A stretch of DNA of 64,000 bases. Source: Topomyia yanbarensis (taxonomy: Eukaryota > Arthropoda > Insecta > Diptera > Culicidae). Made by a program: the position numbers and the translations under genes. Position 1 is the first letter of the stretch, and every line of letters starts with the position of its first letter. The stretch spans positions 214,438,943 through 214,502,942 of the forward strand of contig NC_080671.1 of assembly GCF_030247195.1 (NCBI RefSeq), read 5' to 3'. This document shows positions 11,315 to 20,700 of this stretch, one piece after another. A model generated the notes under the pieces. The model had not been told where the DNA came from. It worked only from the letters and a program-made list of their open reading frames with translations, and did no database searches.

Positions 11315-12061
11315 TTACAAATATTTATCCAGTTCTTCCTCAGATCGTATCATAATCGGTGGTGCACCAGCAGCAGGTTCCGCATGGACGACTCCTTGCT
11401 TGGTGTATACCGATGCCAGCTTGCCCGTCTTCTTCAGATGTAGTGCTGCCGATTTTAGCTTGCGCGCTTCGATGGTCAGACTTTCGTTGATGTACACACG
11501 ACGATCAGAATCCACTCCGATGTGTTTCAATTTCAGATCTCGTTTCCGAAGGTTAACATTGTAGAACTCGTCTCGTGCTGCTTTCAATGAAAACTCGGCT
11601 ACGATGAGGCCGTCGCTGTTTATGCTGCTGCCAGATTTAATGCGCCTTGTTTCCGCCGTACAGGTTGTTTTGTCGCTCACTACTAAGTGCCTACCTATTT
11701 CCTTGAGTGTTAAATTCAAATTATCGCCAGGTTTGTACGGGATGCCACTTATTATGAGCTCGTTCCGGTTCTCCAGTGCCCCGATTCTGTTAGATACACT
11801 ATCCATCGTCTTATTCAGTGACTCTAACGCAACGTCGTGATGCTGAAATTTTGCTGCACACTCATATCGAACGGACTTTATATCGTTTTTCAATTCCGTC
11901 TTCACTGCATCAATTTTGTTGTTAATCTCTTTAATTTCGTTCCGCACTGTGTCAATAAGGTTTCTGGTTTGCGAGAACTGTTGAATCATCACCTTCATCA
12001 TACCATTTAATGTGACCGGAGTTGCATCCGGGTTGTCCCAGCTTTGGTCGTCGGTTCGCAT
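11315..12061 (-). CDS. N2 ORF1: coiled-coil, RRM-like nucleic-acid-binding protein (248 aa)
   Basis: The first ORF of N2 is still open, 248 aa from ATG at 12061. Residues about 20-95 form a coiled coil with heptad-like spacing (TRNLIDTVRNEIKEINNKID and following), residues about 100-220 look like the RRM plus C-terminal domain layout of L1-type ORF1 proteins (ELIISGIPY, GLIVAEFSLKAARDEF, RVYINESLT, ARKLKSAALHLKKTGK). There is no CCHC knuckle. Such proteins trimerise and coat the element RNA; that role is inferred from layout. The start codon lies eight bases from the U1 insertion, so its natural 5' UTR was displaced to about 25993-26220. ORF2 of the same copy is broken, so the protein is unlikely to be under selection. 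Confidence 0.75.
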   Translation of the reverse strand: MRTDDQSWDNPDATPVTLNGMMKVMIQQFSQTRNLIDTVRNEIKEINNKIDAVKTELKNDIKSVRYECAAKFQHHDVALESLNKTMDSVSNRIGALENRNELIISGIPYKPGDNLNLTLKEIGRHLVVSDKTTCTAETRRIKSGSSINSDGLIVAEFSLKAARDEFYNVNLRKRDLKLKHIGVDSDRRVYINESLTIEARKLKSAALHLKKTGKLASVYTKQGVVHAEPAAGAPPIMIRSEEELDKYL

Positions 12062-12525
12062 TCGCTTTTGACATTAAAATGCCTTACTCCACTATCTGGG
12101 GCTAGGTGTCATTCTAAAATCTAAACTATCTCCCATGAAACGAAACTATGTAAGGTTTGCACGCTTATAACTCCGATATTACTAGATGGATTTTAATCAT
12201 TCATACACCAACCGATTCAGAAACACCTAACTTAAATATTGGTAATAATTTAATATCTCCCCAATAAAAGTAGACTTTCGGAAATTGGTAAAATTAAAAA
12301 GTTCACGAAAAACGGGAAAATTACCATTCGTGAGGCAGATTTCTCAGACACAGCCATCAATAGAGGGCACCTTAGTGGCTCAATCAAACACGAAAAGTCA
12401 TAAATAGAAGCGACGCTTGTCCGTTTAAATCAGTTGTTGCTCTTATCCCATACGAGCAACATCGTCTCCGGGCGATGCAATAAGCGCTATCGATTTTCGG
12501 CAACGTTGGCATTTGCACACACTCG

Positions 12526-13643
12526 GGTCGTCAAATGGTGGGATAACAAAATTCTCACAAGTTTCCTATCTCATGCCTCCACTCGAGGCTAAGTCTATTG
12601 ATGACATTTTGTCCTTAGACCGGCGACGACTGGGTGCTATCAGCCTTCTGTCGATAGTAGCAGAATGAGAGGGTGCGAACAGATCTAGTCGAGAAAACAT
12701 TGCCGTAAAAATGAATAGTTGATCGGAAATTAGCCCCAATACAACTAATCTGACTAGTATCGATGATCACGGGACAATACGTATTGAAAATTCGCCGCGT
12801 CTGTTTTTATGAACCTAATTTCAAGCTCCGTTATTGCTAACAAGCCCGTGCATCAGGTTAACAATCCTTTATATTTCCCTTCAGTGTTCGTTATTATCGC
12901 TCGTATACTTGTATTCCAAAAACAATCCGATATGGAAAATAAGAATATTTTCCATGATTTATAACATCTAGCGCTATCTTTGCCTGTATAATGTGTTATC
13001 ACTCGGTAGTTTTCAAGCCAATAAATATATCGTAGAGAAGAAGTAACAAATTCCGTCTAAATACTGTTTCAATAAATAGTGATCCGGCCCATTACGCAGA
13101 TAAGATTAGCTTACCTAGGCAATACTCCTACGGTCGGCTGTGTGGAGTTCTAATTGCTTTTGCTTAGGGAACATAGGATACTCTCGATAGCCGGCTGTCC
13201 AGAGTTTAAAAAGAACCAAAAACTAAACAAGATCTTTTTTTTTTCGAGTCATCGTGCACTCGAAGACTAACTAAACAACTACCTAATAAAATATGCTCTA
13301 TAGGTCGCATCGCTTGCTTGGATCGAATCCTAGACCTGATACCCTTCCAAACTACCAACTCCGCGACACCTATGGAAGAGTCTGATGAATCGTCGTCCTT
13401 CCGTTAAGTAGGTGGAGCATCAACACTTCCTGCCTACCTTATCCTTTATCCTTCCCCGTGAACGATGGAGATGGGGGCGGCCGGCAATGATGGCTATCAT
13501 GCTGTTGAGGTTTTAATATGGGTCGGATTGGTATGAATTCCTACTTACCATTTCCTAAGCAACTCTTATTAGATAATCAGCAGTCAAACATGATGAAGTC
13601 AGTGTGCAATCCGCCAAAATCATCGTCACAACGCAACGCAACG
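12526..13643 (+). mobile_element. TPRT-type insertion with 25-bp target duplication, (CAACG)n tail
   Basis: A perfect 25-bp direct repeat (CAACGTTGGCATTTGCACAC and five more bases; 12501-12525 and 13644-13668) flanks an insert missing from U2, U3 and U4. The right end is a short tail of repeated ACGCA units, which together with the long duplication points to target-primed reverse transcription, with the sense direction plus. The body has no recognisable ORF; 13300-13625 looks like the 3' UTR of a LINE (stop-rich, with GATGGAGATGGGGGCGGCCG), so this is probably a 5'-truncated LINE tail. Part of the duplication may belong to the tail, since both end in CAACG. Confidence 0.65.
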
Positions 13644-13700
13644 CAACGTTGGCATTTGCACACACTCGCACCTAAGTGACTAAACCATATACGGTTAGTT

Positions 13701-13765
13701 TATAAATAGAGTGGACGCGTACACGTTTGAATCAGTTTTTGTTCTTATGTCGAACGGGTAAGATC
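13701..13765 (+). promoter_or_regulatory. Predicted core promoter of U1 (TATA, Inr, MTE-like, DPE)
   Basis: TATAAATAGA at 13701, initiator TCAGTT with A(+1) at 13734, CGAACGG at +18 to +24 matching the front of the MTE consensus, and AGATC at +28 to +32 matching DPE (RGWYV). A weaker second set lies upstream: ATAAATAGA near 12400 with TCAGTT at 12430-12435. Confidence 0.55.
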
Positions 13766-13860
13766 ATGTCTGCAGCGTCTAGGCACTACAATAATCGGTA
13801 GACGCTATGCATTTTTGGCAGCGGTGGCCGTGTGCGGATTTTTCGGGTACCAGCACGGTG

Positions 13861-15171
13861 CACAGTGGCTGGAGGCTGGCCAAAACCTCAAAATTTTGAA
13901 ATATTGATATTTTTTTTTACGTTTTAACGACATTCAATTAGCTAGAGATTACTGGGTAGGGAAAGTTATGAAACTTAGAGCCATAGTACTCAAGTGAGAG
14001 CAAGGATGTGAAGTAAACAGATCGGAAAGCTAGAAGTGGCAGGGTCATTAGAACAGGCTTAATATCATGCGGGCTTAATTTTTGCCTTCTGATAATGAGG
14101 GTCGAGCTTAGGCAGAATAACTACGAATCACCCGAGTTCACTATCATGTGTCCTGATAAAGGTAGACGTATCTATCTTTACCGTGACAACCGGCACGGTT
14201 TGTTTACTTCACATCCTTGCTCTCACTTGAGTACTATGGCTCTAAGTTTCATAACTTTCCCTACCTAGTAATCTCTAGCTAATTGAATGTCGTTAAAACG
14301 TAAAAAAAAGAAAATTTGACTAACATAGTCGAAATAAAAAAGGAAAAAAAGAAATATTAATATTTTATATTTTTCCTAAATTTCTCATGTATTGAATGAT
14401 GTTAATCACAAAATTTTATGATTATTGGATAAGAACACGATTTTTAACGTGAGTTTAAACGTAGCAAAGTCCGGACTTTTTTATGATTTTCATTTCCAAA
14501 ACCACCATTGCTCTGTTCACTTCAAATGCATGTTGCTCTTCTGATTTTGGTCCGATTTTAGCACAACTAGTTTCATTGTGTAGAAGAACGAAAGAACTTG
14601 ATTAGTGAATAAAATACATTTGGTAAATTTGCTTGGAACTATGACTTTCGTTTAAATATGTTTGTGGTGATCAGATCAAAAATACTTTTTTCACTAATGT
14701 ATTCCGTACAAATTTCGGAATCATTTCGGAACGGTCACATAGTATACATTCTATAGGAAAAAACCTCTATTTTTCGAATATCATGGTCTCGTTCTGCGCC
14801 TAGGTGCGCAAAAGGTTTAAGGAGATTTTGAAGATTTGTTACTGATATGGAGGCACAGGGTGTTTTGTGTAAAATAGTTAGACAATCTACAGTAAACCAA
14901 CACGTTATACAATGGATTTAAAGTAGTGTTCTTCACTTTTTATGATATTGCTGACATATGTGAACAGTAACGGAAAATCTATCATGAAAACGGGATCATA
15001 GTTATAAGAATGGTTCAATGACACTGTATGGAAAAATGCATTTAATATTTTACGACTTTTGGCATCAAAAATGAGCTCAGCACCTCAAAATTAGCTTAAA
15101 TTGTGATTTTCAGCCAAATTTGGTAACATTTGAGGTTTTGTCCGACTTTTGTTTGAAGACCCGCCACTGTG
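13861..15171. mobile_element. Non-autonomous Transib element with RSS-like 12/23 ends
   Basis: Left end: heptamer CACAGTG (13861-13867), 12-bp spacer, nonamer-like CCAAAACCT (13880-13888). Right end, read inward on the minus strand: CACAGTG (15171-15165), 23-bp spacer, ACAAAACCT (15141-15133). A 5-bp duplication CGGTG borders both ends (13856-13860, 15172-15176), and U3 (34347-34351) and U4 (56499-56503) keep a single CGGTG at the empty site. CACWRTG heptamers and 5-bp GC-rich duplications define Transib, the relatives of RAG1; the two spacer lengths match the 12/23 layout of V(D)J signals. The 1.3-kb interior is AT-rich without a transposase, so it must have been moved in trans. Confidence 0.85.
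13919..14302. repeat. 100-bp inverted repeat inside the Transib element
   Basis: Arms 13919-14018 and 14202-14302 are inverse copies with about one mismatch visible, separated by 183 bp. The ends of the arms are ACGTTTTAACGACATTCAAT and its inverse. No flanking duplication is obvious. It could be a nested foldback or a product of gene conversion; it would fold into a long hairpin if transcribed. Confidence 0.8.
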
Positions 15172-16251
15172 CGGTGTCACAGAATGATTTGCAAAGTGGG
15201 TGGGTGGGGTGGTTTGGAATTAATTCAATACGGCAGGATGCGACTTATGTGCGCTGCTTGAGATTGTTGCGTTGAAAAAAATATTTATTTGTATGCATGC
15301 GTGTGCGTTGTAACTTGTTAATCCATGTGAACGGCGCTTTGTAGCTGCGTAGGGTAAAGAGCCTATTGGTTTTCATATGTTTCATATTTCGGTTATATGT
15401 GATATATATTTCGGTTTTATGTTGTTTATCAGTAAGGCATCTGACAACGTGCGTCTGTAGTTATTGCACTGTTCAGCAGTGTAGTATTTCAGTCAGTTCG
15501 ATCTGAACATTCAGAGTGACCGGTGCTATCAATCGCAAGCTATTTTCCCTGTAGTTTTTCGACAGTTCAAGGGTATTTATTGTGGTGATAGTGACGATTA
15601 AAACGCTGATCGGTATACTGGCCGTCGATTCCCGACGGGAAGTGCCAGCTATAGGGTGAAAGTAGTGAGATTTTTGGAGATAAACAAGACGAAGTTCTGG
15701 TATAGAAAGTGCTATAGCTAGTGATACTAAGCGAAACTCGACCAGGGCAAGGCATCACGCCATCCGGCGAGGACGTCATAGTAATAACGTACAGAAGAAA
15801 AAAAGCTTCGCATATAGTCCGCAAAGGCTCAGTTGAGTGCAAGAAAAATTCAAGCGTGCAATCTTGATCGCAAGATAAGAGAAATGGGATAGTAAAAGTG
15901 CGAGTCGCGAATGGGCCGTCGACTCCCAAAGCGAAGTGAAAAATCTGCCTGTAGACAAGACAATTTCGGATTCCGGTGTTAAAAGTGCAATCCCGTGACT
16001 AGGCGAGTGAAGTCCGGTAAAAGTGTCGAGCTCTGTTACAATCGTGCATCAAACGTTGAACGCCAGTCGAAAGCTCCGACTGAAATCTCACGCAGTAATA
16101 AGTTCAGTTTATTGTGTACAAGGCAGCACATATCGTGACAAAGTGCAACAAGAATCTTTTACTTGCGACCGTAGTCGAATAGGGGAGAGCATTCTTCGGC
16201 CAGTAAATTGAACCACCGAGGATACAGCCAAAAGTTTTTGCAAGGTAACGA

Positions 16252-17706
16252 ATGACTTCGGACCTGCGGCCCCCGGACGGGGGGCCGTCAGCTAGTCATG
16301 CTAAACCGCTTTACATGAATACCGGCGACGTTATCGACCAGCAAACCCTTCTGCTACGGGCAGTCCGTGACGTCGACGGTAACATTGCAAAATTGCCAGC
16401 TGATCCTTTCATCATCTATCACACGCTAAAACAAGTGCTGGGTATCGAACCAACGAAGGTTATTTCGGCGGCCAAAGAGGCGAGAGGTGCACAATATGTA
16501 CTCCGAACATCTTCTAGGAAGGTATACCATCATCTGCTAAAAGTCGACAAACTAACGAATGGCCAATCAGTGGAGATAATCCCCCACCCAATTTTGAACA
16601 AAGTACAAGGGGTAATACACAACCTAGATACCATAACTATGGATACCGATACGTTGCTGAGTAAGCTAAAGGAGCAAAACGTGATTGAAATAAGGAGAAT
16701 AACAAAAAAAGTTAATGGGAACCATGTTAACACACCTCTGCTGGTGCTATCTTTCGAAGGTTCATATCTTCCTGACGACATATTCATCGGCCTAGTGAGA
16801 GTAAAAGTAAGGCGGTATTACCCGAGCCCCATGCAGTGTTTCCGATGTGGAAAGTTCGGACATGGAACAAGAGTCTGCACCCAAAAAGAGATATGCCTAA
16901 ACTGCAGTGGAGAGCACCAATCGAACAAAGACAATCCCTGTTTAGTACAAAGCAAATGTGTTAATTGCGGTGCTGAACATTCTGCGAGGGATAGAGGGTG
17001 CCCGGTACAAAAAATGGAAACCGATATAATCAAAGTTAAAACAGACCGTAATATTACTTTTTCCGAAGCAAGAGCGATAGTCAGCCAAGCCAGCGGACCT
17101 TCGTATGCCGCGATACTGAAAGGGAAGATTACACCTGATTCAGACGTGAGAGACCGAATCATTCGAACACTACAAGACGAGGTCGCCAAACTCAAAGAAC
17201 AGGCGTCAACCAACCCGCCGACCGAAGATAAAGATGACGAGATAAAAAAATTGAGAGAAGAACTAACTAAAACTAGGACAGAAAACAAAGAACTTAAGAA
17301 CGAGATGGTCGCTCTGAAACGCGCTTTTAACGATATGAGAAACCACCTCATGTCGAAAAGGCAGGAAGAACAAGCAAAAGTCATGGGACCTCCAACGCCA
17401 ACGACCAACACAAACAACCGGGACCCGAGAACGACATCAGCGGATAGAATACTAGCATCCAAAGTGACTGCTGCTCAGACAAACCCAGACGACAGAAGGG
17501 CCAGTCGCAGCAGAACCAAAGCGGAGCGCGAAACGGAAGCACTAGACAAGTCACGTAGCCCACTCAGTAATGATAGCAAGAGGAGAGCAATCGATTTCAC
17601 GACGGCAGGAAAAATCAAACCAGGATCAACTTCAATCAACCGCGCATCTATAACGGAAAGACCCGCCAATAAAGAAGGCAGAGAGAACATATATACATCT
17701 GACTAA
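16252..17706 (+). CDS. I-clade LINE ORF1: Gag-like zinc-knuckle protein (484 aa)
   Basis: ORF1 binds element RNA and forms the retrotransposition particle together with ORF2; this role is inferred from family. The N-terminal half (about residues 40-190) resembles the RRM-like region of I/Jockey Gag-like proteins. Three knuckles follow: CFRCGKFGHGTRVC (from residue 196, canonical CX2CX4HX4C), then CLNCSGEHQSNKDNPC and CVNCGAEHSARDRGC (variant spacing). Residues about 310-370 are a charged coiled coil (LREELTKTRTENKELKNEM). The C-terminal 110 residues are basic and rich in Ser, Arg and Lys. ATG at 16252 is the first in frame after the 5' UTR, and there are no internal stops. Confidence 0.88.
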   Translation: MTSDLRPPDGGPSASHAKPLYMNTGDVIDQQTLLLRAVRDVDGNIAKLPADPFIIYHTLKQVLGIEPTKVISAAKEARGAQYVLRTSSRKVYHHLLKVDKLTNGQSVEIIPHPILNKVQGVIHNLDTITMDTDTLLSKLKEQNVIEIRRITKKVNGNHVNTPLLVLSFEGSYLPDDIFIGLVRVKVRRYYPSPMQCFRCGKFGHGTRVCTQKEICLNCSGEHQSNKDNPCLVQSKCVNCGAEHSARDRGCPVQKMETDIIKVKTDRNITFSEARAIVSQASGPSYAAILKGKITPDSDVRDRIIRTLQDEVAKLKEQASTNPPTEDKDDEIKKLREELTKTRTENKELKNEMVALKRAFNDMRNHLMSKRQEEQAKVMGPPTPTTNTNNRDPRTTSADRILASKVTAAQTNPDDRRASRSRTKAERETEALDKSRSPLSNDSKRRAIDFTTAGKIKPGSTSINRASITERPANKEGRENIYTSD

Positions 17707-17772
17707 AAACCCCACGAATAACAACTACAGCTACATATCAACAAACACAAAAAGCAAAACAACAACTAACAA

Positions 17773-20700
17773 ATGGCAACAACACCAACAACGTCACCAC
17801 CAACAACAGAGACAGCTACAGCTGCAACAGATACAACAGCAACGGCGAATCGTCCAAGGAAAACAACAACGAACAGTACAGCAACCCTGGAAGCGGCAGT
17901 AATAACCGTGTCAACAAAGATCACGGCGAGAGCATCAACAGCACCACCAGGCACCAAACCCGTAAAGAAAACCAAGTCCAGCATGAAAGATCCAGCCAAC
18001 CTAAGAGTACCAGATAGCGAACAGCCCCAGGGCAGCCTACCCGCATCGACCCTGTCCGGGGAAGCACTGGTTCCTACCGCTGAGCCCCCGGCGGCTGTCG
18101 GTGTGGGACGACCGGAAAACCCCAGGGCAAGTATTGCAACATCATACAGTTCAGGACCAACCACTCTCACCCTACTTCCCCACCCAGATACCTTCAACAA
18201 ATGCAAACTGAACGACAGGAGCTCGCAGTCGAGAGTGTCCCCCAAGACGCAGCGCAAAGACAACAACTTCAGCCCACACGAAAATAACGTCAACTCGCTG
18301 AGAACAACAGATTCACAACACGAACAAGATAACACCACCGACAGATCACCCGTAAGAAGCAGAGCGTATAGGGAAGAAGCCTTCTCTCCTGCACTAGCCC
18401 CGACCGGGGAAGTCCCGAGCGTGGTCGAAGAGCCCCCGGCGGCTGCTGGTGTAGGGGGCCCGGTTCCCCTCCGGGTAAGTAACCAACATCATCATGCAGC
18501 GCCTGAACAAACTACTGCCCCAAAACTAATTACAGGGAAAGTGAAAGATTACATCGAACCAACACACAGGACATCCACCAACTGCCTGAAACCAACAGAG
18601 AAGACAGCCAACGAAAGCGCCGAAATTATCACATTTAAACCAAAAAACAAACATGGCACCATAACCAGTCAAGCGACTTTAGGAAAAAGCCGCTCGAGCC
18701 GATCTGTCCTCCGCACACCAGATCAGAGACAACATACGGTTACCATTAACAAGCAGAACGGCCTTCCGTCCCCGATGACCTCGGTACAACAATCGCCTGA
18801 TCGATGTTCCAGCCCGATCGCTGGGTGCTCCTGGCACCCGTTACCCTGCTGCCTTAAGCACCAGACAATGAAGGCATTCGAACGAAAAAACCCGAAACCC
18901 TACGTTAACACAACGTTGAACACACCAACTACTCCGCATCTTGTCACCGGCGATCATGTTCCGCCGAAAATCATCATCCAGTTGCCTTCAAAGCCCATGT
19001 CCGATACTGCATCGCACCCACCAAGCGGACACAACCCAACAACAATCTTAACAGCAATAAAAGAACCAGAAAACAGGAAAGCACAAGTCATCATGAATTA
19101 CAACCAGATTCAACACAGCACCGGCAATATTCCCCCAACTTCGAAGAATATTATATTTAACAGTCGGCAAGCAGAGACTTCCAGTCACTCAACGGGATTC
19201 AGCCGATTAGGGGAAAAAGCCTATTCCCCCGTGCCGGCCCTGACCTACGATGTACCGGTACCAACCGATAAGCCTTGGGCGGCTGCTGGCACGGGGGACC
19301 CGGCCCCCCTCCGGGTAAGTCGCTCTCGCGTCAATCTGTACGACCCTATTGCTGCCCCTATTCTTTTCCCAGGGCGCACCACGATCAACTCATCACCAAC
19401 ATCAGAGTTAACTCAATCGCTCATCAGTAACACCTACTCTTCGTTGCCTAGCCCAAGAACGACCCCTCGACAGGAACACATATCGCTTGCTATCCAGTGG
19501 AATACAAATGGATTGAGACAAAACCTCGGTGATCTACAAGCCATAATTAGTCGTTACAATCCGATCGTACTAGCTATACAAGAAACACACATTCTACCCA
19601 ACACCGACCTATCCCCATGGTTTGGTAACCGATACGAATGGGATCTTTCCGGAGGAACAAACATATACCAAACCATCGGCATTGCAATTAGGTCTGACAT
19701 ACCAGCCGAAAAGATTAACCTGGATACCGAGTTAATAGCTATTGCTAAAAGAATCACGTACCCTACCCCGTGCACTATGGTATCTGTCTACATCCCACAA
19801 GAAGTTGAACAAGTAGGCTCGAAATTGGACCATCTTATCCGTCAGCTACAACACCCTTTCTTGATTATGGGTGACATGAATGCACACCACAACGCCTGGG
19901 GCTCCAACCGCCCCAACCAACGAGGTCATAGCATCCTTCAAGCAGTTGAAAACAACGAAGCCGTTATTTTGAACGACGGCAGTCCAACGTTCATAAGAGG
20001 ACGAACAACATCGTCGATTGATTTAAGCATATGTTCAAGTGGTATGGCCCAGGAATGCCTATGGTCAGTATTCGGCGATTTGTGCGGCAGCGACCATTTT
20101 CCTATCGAAATATCCTACAAGCGTGCACCTCCAATGACGTCACGACGTAGAAACTGGCTATACAAAGAAGCTGATTGGAATGTTTATGAGGAAAACTTCC
20201 TCAATCATTTCGACGGGAACAAGCAATACTCCCCCGACGAGCTGTCGGAAATAATTAGTCAATCTGCAGAACCTTGTATTCCTAGGACTAGTGGAAGACC
20301 CCCTAAGAGAGCAGTGTACTGGTGGGGAGCTGATGTAGCCAAAGCTATCAAGAACCGTCGCAAGGCCCTTCGAACCCTACGTAAAACACCAACCGACCAC
20401 ATCCTTTGGGAAAAAAGGCTGGTAGAATTTCGTAGTACGAGGAACACGGCGAGAAAGGTTATCGCGAATGCCAAAGCTTCCAGCTGGGCCGAGTTCCTCG
20501 ATGGAATCCACCCGAACTCTTCAACGGAGGAAATTTGGAGGAGAGTGAACGCTTTAGGTGGCAAGCGAAGGCACGACGGTTTCACACTTGAAATTAACGG
20601 TGTCGTGACGGCCCAACCCGACGAAATAGCTAACGAAGTCGGCCGCTATTTCGCCTCGCTTTCAGCAACGGACTCCTTGCCACCTGAATTCATTAAATGC

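Noticed and set aside
12069..12540. Unit U as an LTR (TG start, promoter inside)
   Set aside because: No CA end, primer site, polypurine tract or paired copy around coding DNA; ends fit asymmetric inverted repeats better.
16818..18338. Long antisense frames (214 and 190 codons)
   Set aside because: They lie opposite the LINE ORFs, have no motif, and reflect the codon composition of the sense strand.
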